This document shows, piece after piece, positions 17,202 through 25,721 of a stretch of DNA of 64,000 bases. The notes below the pieces were generated by a model. That model was not told the origin of the DNA, made no database searches, and saw only the letters and a list, made by a program, of their open reading frames with translations. This DNA comes from an uncultured Bacteroides sp. GTDB lineage: Bacteria > Bacteroidota > Bacteroidia > Bacteroidales > Bacteroidaceae. Positions within the stretch are counted from its first letter, which is position 1, and every line of letters starts with the position of its first letter. The stretch covers positions 930,001-994,000 of the forward strand of contig NZ_OY782578.1 in the NCBI RefSeq assembly GCF_963677945.1. The letters run 5' to 3'. A program made the position numbers and the translations under genes.

Positions 17202-18722
17202 TTAGAATCCAAAACTATCAACCTTTACATCTTTATTTTTTTCGTCTTTAAAAGGTTTAGCCTTTAGCTGAACCACATTGCCTTCTACATTAATGGCCTT
17301 GAAAGGAGTAGCCGGACAAACATATTCGCATCCTCCGCAACCTACGCAAATATCCGGATTTACACTCGGAATGGTTAATCCATCTTTGTAGTCTACCATT
17401 TTAACGGCTTGTGTTGGACAATGCTCAGAACAAGCGCCGCAATCTGTTTCGTCGTTATAAACAATACAGTTTTCCATTGTAAAGACAACGCGCCCCATCT
17501 GGGTAAGATGCTTTTCCTCTTTGGTAAGCGGCAATATAGCTCCGTTTGGACAAGTATTTGAACAAACAGTACAATCGTAATTGCAGAAACCTTTTTCGAA
17601 ACTCATCATTGGTTGCATTATTCCGCCCAATCCATATTCAGTGAAAGCTGGTTTAAGTACATGAGATGGGCAACGGCTTACACACAAGTGGCAGGCGGTG
17701 CAGTGTTTAAGTAAATTGTCTGCACTTACTGATCCTGGAGGAGATAATGGATGTTGCTTTTTGTATGGTTTGTTTTTGCTTAATGAAGCCATAGCATTCT
17801 GAGCTTTTAAAAGAGGAACGGTAATTAATCCGGCTCCGGTTATGCTCAGAAACATTCGTCGGCTATCGTTAGGCTTATTTTCTTGTTTTGGAGATGTAGA
17901 TGCAAATGCATAAATAAATTTTATAGCTTTCTTTTTGCAGACAGGCAAACAGTTAAAACATCCCACGCAACGGCTGTGATCTATTTGATGTTCTTTGCTG
18001 TCAATACATGAAGATTTGCATTTTGCAGCACAAGCGCCACAACTATTACATGTATTTTCGTCAATTCTTATTTTGAATATAGAATATTTGGAGATAAGTC
18101 CTAATAAGCTTCCTACAGGGCAGATTGTATTGCAATAAAGTCTTCCATATTTATATGCAAGGAATGATACGATTAGTAGACTAATTGAAGCAATCACGAA
18201 AGAGAAAACACTTCGGATAACTATTCCCACAACGTAAAGACTATAATTGTTGAAATGTCCTAATACGCCTGCTAACTGGTTGTTTCCATAAAGATAGACA
18301 GGACGGAATAAACTAGAAGCTATGCGTCCGAAAATGCTATATGGCTCGAGTAAGCTTAATAAAAATGTGAAGCCTGCAAAGAATGCTATAACGACTCCAA
18401 TCAGTATGCTATATCTTAGATAATTTTTAGGTTTAAGATATTTGTATTTCTTTCTTTTTGTGAAGAACTTTGAGAAAGTTTCCAGCACATCCTGCCATAT
18501 TCCAAGAGGACAAATAGCAGAACAATATACTCTTCCAAAAAGGAAAGTGAGGAGAAACAGAAATATTAAAACTCCGATATTTAATGCTAATAAGGCTGGA
18601 GCTAGTTGGATAGTAGTCAGCAATTTTAATTTATGTGGTGCAATACCTGCAAAGTCAATGAAATAAAAAGTAATAAGCGATAACATGATTAATGCTATCG
18701 CTATTCTGGTTTTACGTAACAT
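17202..18722 (-). CDS. Membrane polyferredoxin: NapH-like part fused to a periplasmic-type ferredoxin part
   Basis: The 506-aa protein starts with about five membrane helices carrying two CxxxCP motifs (CSAICP ~68-72, CNTICP ~197-202), as in NapH/CcoG-like proteins. Two 4Fe-4S clusters follow (CNSCGACAAKC ~225-235, CVGCFNCLPVC ~252-262). At ~287-292 it has SRRMFL followed by a hydrophobic stretch, which looks like an internal Tat signal. After that come four more Cys clusters (CTACHLCVSRC, CNYDCTVC, CGACSEHC, CVGCGGCEYVC), as in NapG. It is probably an electron conduit between a cytoplasmic ferredoxin or quinol pool and an extracytoplasmic acceptor; the partner is unknown. It starts 2 nt after the DUF362 gene. 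Confidence 0.85.
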   Translation of the reverse strand: MLRKTRIAIALIMLSLITFYFIDFAGIAPHKLKLLTTIQLAPALLALNIGVLIFLFLLTFLFGRVYCSAICPLGIWQDVLETFSKFFTKRKKYKYLKPKNYLRYSILIGVVIAFFAGFTFLLSLLEPYSIFGRIASSLFRPVYLYGNNQLAGVLGHFNNYSLYVVGIVIRSVFSFVIASISLLIVSFLAYKYGRLYCNTICPVGSLLGLISKYSIFKIRIDENTCNSCGACAAKCKSSCIDSKEHQIDHSRCVGCFNCLPVCKKKAIKFIYAFASTSPKQENKPNDSRRMFLSITGAGLITVPLLKAQNAMASLSKNKPYKKQHPLSPPGSVSADNLLKHCTACHLCVSRCPSHVLKPAFTEYGLGGIMQPMMSFEKGFCNYDCTVCSNTCPNGAILPLTKEEKHLTQMGRVVFTMENCIVYNDETDCGACSEHCPTQAVKMVDYKDGLTIPSVNPDICVGCGGCEYVCPATPFKAINVEGNVVQLKAKPFKDEKNKDVKVDSFGF

Positions 18723-18724
18723 AC

Positions 18725-19663
18725 TTATAGTTTAATTCGTTTAATATTCATCTTATCCAGATTCATGTTTCCCAGTTTAAGCTGAGAAGCATTTGCAATG
18801 TGAGTAACCTGCTCTATAGGCATCTTTGCGATCTGATTGAAGAATTTTACGGCAGCAGTGTCCACTGCAACAATATCCTGAGATATAAACAGTCCTTTTG
18901 CTAAAGCAACATCTGCAGCCGATCTGCCACGCGGACCATTGCTCTTCAAGACACGGTAAGCATCAACTACATTCAGAACCGGATGTTTAGCGAGAGAGCA
19001 GATATCTGCAATGCATTGCTGCAAGTCGTTTTCATGGAAGAAACCTCTGTCCCATACAATTCCCATCATATTTTTCATGGATATACTCATTTTGGCACCA
19101 CCATGATTTTTCAGAATTGGAACGTTGATCCATACATCGCTGTCTAATAAAGCTTTATGAACCTTGGCTGTTTTTAGAACCTTTGCATTAGGAAGAGAGA
19201 TTGCCCGATAGTATGATTCTTCGTGTGCAGGTACAACTTTTGCTCCTGCTTCTTTTGCTGCATCTTCAATGCCACTATTCTTATAACATTTACGCCAGTC
19301 ATCGCAAGTGTGGTCAAAGACAACAACTTCTTTTGCTCCTGCATCAAAGCATTGTTTAACTATCTCTCCTATTAGTTTAGGGTTCGTGTTTCCAGCCAGT
19401 TCGGGAACTTTATCCCACCCAATATTGGGCTTGATACAAACTTTCTGACCTTTTTTCACAAATTTGCCCATTCCTCCCATTTCTTTAATGGCGTGACGGA
19501 ACATAACTTCCGGTTCGCCACCCATTACAGCTACCATATCATAGGCCTGTTTAGTTGCCTCGTTTTCGCCCGTTTGCTTTAATAAATCAAAAGCTTCACT
19601 AGGCGTTACTGTAGATGCAAGGCCTGTCAATGCTGCTAATCGTAAGAAATCTCGTCTATCCAT
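18725..19663 (-). CDS. DUF362-domain protein with Tat-type signal
   Basis: The 312-aa protein opens with DRRDFLRLAALTGLAST, a twin-arginine signal, so a folded, probably cofactor-carrying protein is exported. The body matches the DUF362 family (VCIKPNIGWD near residue 82, WINVPILKNHGGAKMSISMKN in the middle, VDAYRVLKSNGPRGR later). The family's reaction is not known; it is often found with Fe-S proteins. Unlike many members, no CxxCxxC ferredoxin motif is present in this chain; the neighbouring polyferredoxin (2 nt apart) may supply the clusters. Same operon as the phosphoribosyltransferase and ECF genes. Confidence 0.85.
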   Translation of the reverse strand: MDRRDFLRLAALTGLASTVTPSEAFDLLKQTGENEATKQAYDMVAVMGGEPEVMFRHAIKEMGGMGKFVKKGQKVCIKPNIGWDKVPELAGNTNPKLIGEIVKQCFDAGAKEVVVFDHTCDDWRKCYKNSGIEDAAKEAGAKVVPAHEESYYRAISLPNAKVLKTAKVHKALLDSDVWINVPILKNHGGAKMSISMKNMMGIVWDRGFFHENDLQQCIADICSLAKHPVLNVVDAYRVLKSNGPRGRSAADVALAKGLFISQDIVAVDTAAVKFFNQIAKMPIEQVTHIANASQLKLGNMNLDKMNIKRIKL

Positions 19664-19672
19664 ATTGCTTGT

Positions 19673-20071
19673 TTATAAAATCCAGGGAAATTTAAAACAA
19701 CTCTCATTATAGAGGCAATAATCTGCATTGCCATTTACTGCAAATGTCTTTAATTTAGCTGCTCCGGCAAGAAGCTGCTGCGCATATTTAATGGTTGTAC
19801 CGGTTTTTATACGGTCTTCAACCAATAAGATTCTTTTTCCTTCAAAACAAAAATCGATAGGTTCCAGTAACCGGGGCTGATCATACATCTGATGTTGCTC
19901 GCTGTCTCTTAAATTCAGCTTAAGAAGATGTATTTCCAGATTTAAACGTTGATTGAGCAGTGCTGCCGGAATAATACCGCCATTGGCTATTGCAACAATC
20001 ATGTCGAAAGGCTCATTTATTTCAAGATGAAGAATCCTGTCGATAACCTCTTCAAAGCTTTTAGCATTCAT
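19673..20071 (-). CDS. Phosphoribosyltransferase-domain protein
   Basis: A short (132-aa) type I phosphoribosyltransferase. The PRPP loop is ILLVEDRIKTGTTIKY at residues ~81-96, with the two acidic residues shifted to ED. The N-terminal IVAIANGGIIPAALL is the usual pyrophosphate-binding loop region. It is shorter than XGPRT/HPRT (150-180 aa), with little hood sequence, so the base used cannot be named. It overlaps the ECF S-component by 11 nt and precedes the DUF362 gene, suggesting that the imported compound is a base or base-like cofactor precursor. Confidence 0.8.
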   Translation of the reverse strand: MNAKSFEEVIDRILHLEINEPFDMIVAIANGGIIPAALLNQRLNLEIHLLKLNLRDSEQHQMYDQPRLLEPIDFCFEGKRILLVEDRIKTGTTIKYAQQLLAGAAKLKTFAVNGNADYCLYNESCFKFPWIL

Positions 20072-20579
20072 ATTTTGCCAATGATTTCAAAATTAACCAG
20101 CCAAAAACTATTTGAATAATCATTCCAGGAAAGCCTAAAGTGATATCTTGTAAAGCCATTGGAAGACTACCGCTAATTATATATTCTGCAATGCTGCCAA
20201 TGAATTGATAGGCAATAACAGTAACTGCAATAAGGAGTAGCGATACTTTTTTGCTGCGTTGAGCAATCCACGCGGCTGCTATTGCCAGTAATGATGATTT
20301 TATTAGTAGTACCGGAAGTGCACCGATTGGTGGCATCCCGAAAAGTAAATGGTTACATAATGGAGACAATAGAGCAGTTATTAACCCGATTCGGATTCCA
20401 AACTTATAAGATGCAATCAATGTAAAGAAATAGATTGGAAGTAACATTTTACCACCATCAGGAACTAAGTGACAGATTTGTGGCAAAATTAAGTTGCCGG
20501 CAATAAAAGCAATGCTTAATAAATAAGAGCGATAATTTGATAAGCTCAGATTGACTGGTTGAAAGGCAAGACTTCTCAT
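20061..20579 (-). CDS. ECF transporter S component
   Basis: A small (172-aa) membrane protein with five or six helices. PDGGKMLLPIYFFTLIASYKFG and LLSPLCNHLLFGMPP fit the substrate-binding S subunit of energy-coupling-factor vitamin and micronutrient importers. No EcfA/EcfT genes are nearby, so it probably shares a module encoded elsewhere. It is first in a four-gene operon with phosphoribosyltransferase, DUF362 and polyferredoxin genes. The substrate is unknown; the context suggests a nucleobase-like compound or cofactor precursor (inference). Confidence 0.8.
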   Translation of the reverse strand: MRSLAFQPVNLSLSNYRSYLLSIAFIAGNLILPQICHLVPDGGKMLLPIYFFTLIASYKFGIRIGLITALLSPLCNHLLFGMPPIGALPVLLIKSSLLAIAAAWIAQRSKKVSLLLIAVTVIAYQFIGSIAEYIISGSLPMALQDITLGFPGMIIQIVFGWLILKSLAKYEC

Positions 20580-20690
20580 CGTTATATATTTGAATGTTAA
20601 TAATCAATGTGTCTGATAGTTCAATGCAAAAGTTGTTTAGCAGCCTTATAGTCCTGTTTGCTGCTTACGTATACATCAAACGTTTAGCTA

Positions 20691-20722
20691 CAAATATAAA
20701 ACAAAGAAAAGTGCTTTCCAAA
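20691..20722 (-). promoter_or_regulatory. Promoter of the ECF/PRTase/DUF362/polyferredoxin operon
   Basis: Minus-strand TTTG (20719-20722), 20 bp, TATATTTG (20691-20698): a full Bacteroidota match. The leader of about 105 nt contains a 6-bp GC-containing stem AGCAGC/GCTGCT (20639-20644 with 20660-20665). I could not match it to a known riboswitch. The remaining 260 bp up to the tRNA gene show nothing recognisable. Confidence 0.75.
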
Positions 20723-20980
20723 TTTGAAGTCATATTTATAATATGATTATCAGTTTTTTAGATAGCTACAACTAAGAGATGCTATTTGTAATTTTTATCT
20801 GATTATTATGGTAAGTTTAATTTTCTCCTTAAAAAACATTAATTGACGAAAGGTTCAAAAAAAATATTTTTTCTGATATGTCAAGTCCATGATGAACTAA
20901 TAAGGGAATAATAAAGCGAAGCAGGTGAAATTAATTGTAATTTTTAAGAGCCTGTATATCAGTAATATGGTTGTGGAAAG

Positions 20981-21052
20981 TAGCCCCGCCGAGAATCGAA
21001 CTCGGATCTAAAGTTTAGGAAACTTTTGTTCTATCCATTGAACTACAAGGCC
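20981..21052 (-). tRNA. tRNA-Arg (anticodon CCU)
   Basis: The reverse complement folds as a 72-nt cloverleaf: acceptor GGCCTTG with CGGGGCT, D arm GTTC/GAAC, anticodon arm AAAGT-TTCCTAA-ACTTT (anticodon CCT), T arm CCGAG-TTCGATT-CTCGG, discriminator A. CCA is not encoded. It decodes AGG. Confidence 0.95.
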
Positions 21053-21064
21053 GAAATGCAGGCG

Positions 21065-21096
21065 CAAAGGTAATCTATTTTGTTGATATGCACAAA
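21065..21096 (-). promoter_or_regulatory. Promoter of tRNA-Arg
   Basis: Minus-strand TTTG (21093-21096), 20 bp, TACCTTTG (21065-21072), ending 13 bp before the mature tRNA 5' end. Confidence 0.7.
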
Positions 21097-21193
21097 AAAA
21101 ATCTTTGTTAAAGAACATCAATGCTTTAAACCTTTACTCTATAAGGCGATCAAAAAAGAGTATATATTTAAGAGAAAATTAAAGATTTGGATA

Positions 21194-23656
21194 ATGAAGA
21201 GATTTTTATCAGGCATACTTTTACTGGTAATCAGTATTAGTAGTTACGCGGCTTCAGGGGAGCTTGGAGTTATTAAAGGAAAGGTAATAGATTCAAAGAC
21301 GAAAGAGGCTTTGCAGTTTGTAAATGTTAGTGTAAAGACGAAAGCAAATGCTTCGTTAGTTAAAGGTGGGGTAACCGATCAGTCTGGAGAATTTGTTTTA
21401 GGCGGATTGAAAGATGGAACCTACATTGTTAATGTGTCATACATTGGTTATAAGGCCTATGAGAAAGAATTTACAATTTCATCCAAGAAGAGCGTAAATT
21501 TGAATCAGATATCTTTGGCAGAAGACAGCCATGTACTAAAAGAAGTGGAGGTAGTGGGCCAAAAAGCTCAGATGAGATTTGAAATTGATAAGAAGGTTTT
21601 TGACGTGGACCAGAATATATCTTCTGCCGGAGGTTCAGCCAGTGATGTATTAAGTAATATTCCTTCAATTGAAGTTAATAATGATGGCGATGTTTCGCTT
21701 CGTGGTAATTCAAATGTAACAGTCTGGATCAACGGTAAAGCATCTGGTTTGTCTGCTGACAACAGAGCTCAGATATTGGAACAAATGCCAGCCGAGAACA
21801 TTGAAAAGATTGAAGTAATAACTAATCCTTCTGCTAAATACAGTCCTGAAGGTACAGCGGGTATTATTAATATCGTTTTAAAGCAAGATCGTAAAGCCGG
21901 ATATTTTGGTAGCGCACAAGCAGGTGCAGATTCAAAAGGTGGGTATAACGGTAGCTTTAATATAAATTATAGTAGCAGTAAATTTGATATTTACGGAAAT
22001 GTTGGTTATCGTCATCACGAAAGAAATGGTGGTGGAAATACCAATAGAACAAATACGCAAGGTACTGAAAGTACAAGTGATGATACTTATCTGAATACTA
22101 AAACAGATCAGGATGGTGAACACTCGGGAATATTCCTTAGAGGTGGGATAACTTATCATGCTACTAAAAAAGATCATTTTACAGTAGGTGGTTTTGGTAT
22201 GTTTGGCAGTATGAATAGTAGTAGTAACATCAATTATTTAAGCAATGTTCCTAATTCATATTATAAAAGTTTCCGTTCATCTAATTCGGATAATTCAATG
22301 AATGGCGGAAATCTTGAGGTTGGTTATAAGCGTGATTTTACAAAAGATAGTTATCTGGATTTTACTGCTTCTTATAACAAATGGGGAATGGATAATACCA
22401 GTATATACGATCAGACCTCTTATTTTTCAGACAGAACTACATCGTCTTATCAGCGTCAGCTTAATAATATGAACCATCATAACTGGGAATTCCAGTTGGA
22501 TTATCAGAATAAGATTAGTGATAATACAAAGTTGGAGGCAGGTTATAAAGGTACTTTAGGTAGAGAGAATAGTCCTGTTGAAACTTATTCAGGATTGGCA
22601 GAGAGCTCTGCTGCATTTGACAACAGTTTATATAACCGTTTTATTTATAATCAGGATGTTCATGCATTGTATGCTACTTATTCCGGAAGAATTAAAAAGT
22701 TCGGATATCAGATTGGTATGCGTGGAGAGTACTCAAAAGTGAATACAAAGTCGGAAGATTATACTTTTGCAAGTACTCCATTTCAGAAGGACTACTTCAG
22801 TCTGTTTCCAAGTGCTTTTATATCATATTCTTTGCCTGAAAATAATGAGATTCAGTTGAATTATACAAGACGTATTTCTCGTCCATGGGGAGGTCAGCTT
22901 AACTCTTTTATGAATATTACAGACTCAACTAATATCTCTTTCGGTAATCCAAAATTGAATCCGGAATATTCAAATGCTCTTGAACTTAATTATATCAAGA
23001 ATTGGGAGAATCATACGTTGTCTTTCTCTGGTTATTACCGTACAACCGACGATGTAATTCAAAGCATCAGATATTTGGATGGAAATGTGATGAAAAGTAC
23101 CTATGAAAATGTGGCGCAGACAACCTCTGCCGGAGTAGAGCTGGTAGGGAAGGATAAATTGTTTAAGATATTAGATCTTACCACTACAGTGAATCTGTTT
23201 TATTATAAGCTGGATGGTTTTAGCTATTTACCAGAAGGAAAAACAACTCCTGTGATTGGTAATGCAGATGAGAACTTTTCATGGAATGCTAGAATGATCG
23301 CTAATATTATTCTTCCAAAATCTTTTTCTTTGCAGTTGACTGGTGGCTATAATGCGAAACAAGTGGTGGCGCAAGGAACTCAGAAGGCTAATTATATGCT
23401 GGATGCAGGTTTAAGAAAATCGTTTATGAATAAGAGGTTTAGTCTAAGCATTAATGCACGAGATATTCTGGATTCACGCAAACAACACACAATAACCTAT
23501 GGTACCGGATTTATTCAGGATTCAGAAAGCTGGAGAGGTGGAAGACAGATTGGTTTTACCCTTACCTATAATTTTGGTAATATGCGTGCTAAAAACAACA
23601 AGCAGAACAAGGCAAGTGATGACAGTATGTCAATACCAATGGGAACAGAGGAATAA
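21194..23656 (+). CDS. TonB-dependent-receptor-like outer-membrane protein with CarboxypepD_reg-like domain
   Basis: The 820-aa protein starts at MKRFLSGILLL with a clear signal peptide; an ORF start at 21080 would add 38 residues before it and is unlikely. Domains: carboxypeptidase-regulatory-like beta sandwich (GVIKGKVIDSKTKEAL to about residue 110), plug (SDVLSNIPSIEV, VSLRGNSNVTVWINGK), then a barrel of the outer-membrane-protein beta-barrel family (YTRRISRPW, SFGNPKLNPEYSN). It is not SusC: there is no SusD partner and it is shorter. Ligand unknown. It stands alone between tRNA-Arg and korAB. The C-terminus has a polar tail after the last strand. Confidence 0.88.
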   Translation: MKRFLSGILLLVISISSYAASGELGVIKGKVIDSKTKEALQFVNVSVKTKANASLVKGGVTDQSGEFVLGGLKDGTYIVNVSYIGYKAYEKEFTISSKKSVNLNQISLAEDSHVLKEVEVVGQKAQMRFEIDKKVFDVDQNISSAGGSASDVLSNIPSIEVNNDGDVSLRGNSNVTVWINGKASGLSADNRAQILEQMPAENIEKIEVITNPSAKYSPEGTAGIINIVLKQDRKAGYFGSAQAGADSKGGYNGSFNINYSSSKFDIYGNVGYRHHERNGGGNTNRTNTQGTESTSDDTYLNTKTDQDGEHSGIFLRGGITYHATKKDHFTVGGFGMFGSMNSSSNINYLSNVPNSYYKSFRSSNSDNSMNGGNLEVGYKRDFTKDSYLDFTASYNKWGMDNTSIYDQTSYFSDRTTSSYQRQLNNMNHHNWEFQLDYQNKISDNTKLEAGYKGTLGRENSPVETYSGLAESSAAFDNSLYNRFIYNQDVHALYATYSGRIKKFGYQIGMRGEYSKVNTKSEDYTFASTPFQKDYFSLFPSAFISYSLPENNEIQLNYTRRISRPWGGQLNSFMNITDSTNISFGNPKLNPEYSNALELNYIKNWENHTLSFSGYYRTTDDVIQSIRYLDGNVMKSTYENVAQTTSAGVELVGKDKLFKILDLTTTVNLFYYKLDGFSYLPEGKTTPVIGNADENFSWNARMIANIILPKSFSLQLTGGYNAKQVVAQGTQKANYMLDAGLRKSFMNKRFSLSINARDILDSRKQHTITYGTGFIQDSESWRGGRQIGFTLTYNFGNMRAKNNKQNKASDDSMSIPMGTEE

Positions 23657-23735
23657 TTTTGTAAAATCCATAAAGAAAGGGAGATAAGAGAATTTAAATA
23701 GTTTATGGCTGGATGCCTGATAAATTCGAAAAGAT

Positions 23736-23766
23736 TTTGCTAAGTCGCATAACTTTCCGATATTTG
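23736..23766 (+). promoter_or_regulatory. Likely promoter of korAB
   Basis: TTTG (23736-23739), 19 bp, GATATTTG (23759-23766), one mismatch to TAnnTTTG. Transcription would start at about 23773, inside the left arm of the hairpin at 23768-23828. Confidence 0.5.
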
Positions 23767-23767
23767 T

Positions 23768-23828
23768 AAGCGCATAAATAAGAGGATTGTTGATGTTTAA
23801 ACATCTTTCAACTCTTATTTATGCGCTT
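23768..23828 (+). promoter_or_regulatory. 17-bp stem-loop in the korAB leader
   Basis: Perfect arms AAGCGCATAAATAAGAG (23768-23784) and its complement at 23812-23828, with a 27-nt loop that itself contains GTTGATG...CATCTTTCAAC. It is followed by only a short T stretch and lies 38 bp before the korA ATG, so it could be an mRNA-stabilising or regulatory leader rather than a terminator. Confidence 0.6.
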
Positions 23829-23866
23829 CTTGCAACATTAAATCTTAAAAAAGAAAAAGATAAGTT

Positions 23867-25720
23867 ATGGCAGACGAAATTGTAGTTAAAGAATTAGAGA
23901 GAGTAGTAGTTCGCTTCTCTGGTGATTCCGGTGACGGAATGCAACTAGCTGGGAATATTTTCTCTAATTTATCGGCTGTATTGGGGAACGATATATCTAC
24001 GTTTCCTGATTATCCGGCAGAGATTCGTGCCCCGCAAGGCACAATAAGTGGAGTTTCCGGTTTTCAGGTGCATATTGGTGCAAAGAAAGTTTTTACTTCT
24101 GGTGATAAATGTGATGTGCTTGTTGCAATGAATCCTGCGGCATTAAAAACAAATGCAAAGTTTCTTACTCCACAATCTATTATCATTATCGATATTGACT
24201 CCTTTACTAAAAAGGATTTAGAGAAAGCTCTTTATAATACTGATGATCCTTTTGCAGAACTAAACATTCACAATCAGGTTATAGATGCTCCTATTACCTC
24301 TATGTGTAAAGAGAGTCTGAAAGATAGCGGATTGGATAATAAAGCAGCTATAAGATGCAAGAATATGTTTGCGCTGGGATTGGTTTGTTGGTTGATTAAC
24401 CGTCCATTGGATCATGCGATGCACATGCTTCAGGAAAAGTTCTCTAAAAAACCTTCAATTGCCGAAGCAAACATAAAAGTCTTGACTGATGGCTACAATT
24501 ATGGTCATAATATACACGCTTCTGTTTCTACTTATGTTGTTGAATCTAAAGGAGAGAAAGAAAAAGGCTTTTATACAGATGTAAATGGTAATCTTGCTAC
24601 AGCTTACGGGCTTGTTGCTGCTGCAGAAAAGTCGGGACTTCAATTATTCTTAGGATCATATCCTATTACTCCTGCTACTGATATACTACATTATCTGTCA
24701 AAGTGGAAAGAACTGGGTGTGGTAACTGTTCAGTGTGAAGATGAGATTTCTGGTGCATGTAGTGCTATTGGTGCATCTTTTGCCGGAAATCTGGCTGTGA
24801 CTTCAACTTCAGGACCTGGAGTTTGTCTTAAAAGTGAAGCTATAAATCTGGCTGTTATTGCAGAGCTACCTTTGGTTATTGTAAATGTTCAACGTGGTGG
24901 TCCTTCAACAGGTTTGCCTACTAAGAGTGAACAAACCGACTTATTACAAGCTGTATACGGACGTAATGGTGAAAGTCCGCTGGTTGTAATTGCTGCAACT
25001 TCTCCTACTAATTGTTTCGATTCTGCATATATGGCAGCTAAGATAGCATTGGAACACATGACTCCTGTTATACTTCTTACAGATGGTTATATTGCTAATG
25101 GTTCGGCTGCCTGGAAAATACCTTCACTGAAGGATTATCCTGAAATTAAGCCAAATTACGTAACGAAAGAGATGCAAGAGGTTTGGAAACCTTATATGCG
25201 TAATCCTGAAACTCAGGTTCGTTATTGGGCTACTCCTGGTATGGAAGGTTTTATGCACAGAGTTGGTGGACTTGAAAAAGACTTTGTTACAAGTGCTATT
25301 TCTACTGATGCTGATAATCACCACAGAATGACGTTGACTCGCCAGGCTAAAATTGATTATATAGCTAACTGTATACCGGAACTTGAAGTACAAGGTGATA
25401 AAGATGCCGATTTACTTGTTTTAGGATGGGGTGGAACTTACGGACACCTTTATTCAGCTGTTGAAAAATGCAATGAAGAGGGAAAGAAAGTTGCTTTTGC
25501 TCATTTCCAATATATCAATCCACTACCAAAGAATACAGAAGAGGTGTTGAGAGCATTTAAAAAGATTGTAGTGGTAGAACAAAATCTTGGACAGTTTGCC
25601 GGCCTTCTTCGTATGAAGATTCCAGGACTGGATATTTGCCAGTTTAATAGAGTGAAAGGACAGCCTTTTAATGTAGTTAGACTTGTTGAAGAATTTACAA
25701 AATTGATGGAGGAAAAGTAA
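23867..25720 (+). CDS. korA: 2-oxoacid:ferredoxin oxidoreductase, alpha subunit fused to gamma domain
   Basis: Large subunit (617 aa) of an enzyme that converts a 2-oxoacid (most likely 2-oxoglutarate) and CoA to acyl-CoA, CO2 and reduced ferredoxin. The N-terminal ~190 residues are the gamma domain (VVRFSGDSGDGMQLAGNIF). The rest is the pyrimidine-binding alpha domain (LGSYPITPATDILHYL, TSTSGPGVCLKSEAINLAV, GLPTKSEQTDL). It overlaps nothing and is followed after 1 nt by the beta-subunit gene. The 2-oxoglutarate assignment rests on domain order typical of Bacteroidota KorAB; 2-oxoisovalerate use is possible. Confidence 0.9.
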   Translation: MADEIVVKELERVVVRFSGDSGDGMQLAGNIFSNLSAVLGNDISTFPDYPAEIRAPQGTISGVSGFQVHIGAKKVFTSGDKCDVLVAMNPAALKTNAKFLTPQSIIIIDIDSFTKKDLEKALYNTDDPFAELNIHNQVIDAPITSMCKESLKDSGLDNKAAIRCKNMFALGLVCWLINRPLDHAMHMLQEKFSKKPSIAEANIKVLTDGYNYGHNIHASVSTYVVESKGEKEKGFYTDVNGNLATAYGLVAAAEKSGLQLFLGSYPITPATDILHYLSKWKELGVVTVQCEDEISGACSAIGASFAGNLAVTSTSGPGVCLKSEAINLAVIAELPLVIVNVQRGGPSTGLPTKSEQTDLLQAVYGRNGESPLVVIAATSPTNCFDSAYMAAKIALEHMTPVILLTDGYIANGSAAWKIPSLKDYPEIKPNYVTKEMQEVWKPYMRNPETQVRYWATPGMEGFMHRVGGLEKDFVTSAISTDADNHHRMTLTRQAKIDYIANCIPELEVQGDKDADLLVLGWGGTYGHLYSAVEKCNEEGKKVAFAHFQYINPLPKNTEEVLRAFKKIVVVEQNLGQFAGLLRMKIPGLDICQFNRVKGQPFNVVRLVEEFTKLMEEK

Positions 25721-25721
25721 G

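Noticed and set aside
20580-20690. Riboswitch in the ECF operon leader (preQ1-like)
   Set aside because: There is a 6-bp stem, but the loop and tail do not match a class I, II or III preQ1 pattern or any other class I recognise.
20981-21052. tRNA-Arg as a prophage or island attachment site
   Set aside because: No integrase, and no repeated tRNA 3' end was noticed within the window.
21080-21193. Upstream extension of the TonB-receptor-like gene
   Set aside because: The extra 38 residues precede an obvious signal peptide and cover promoter-like sequence.
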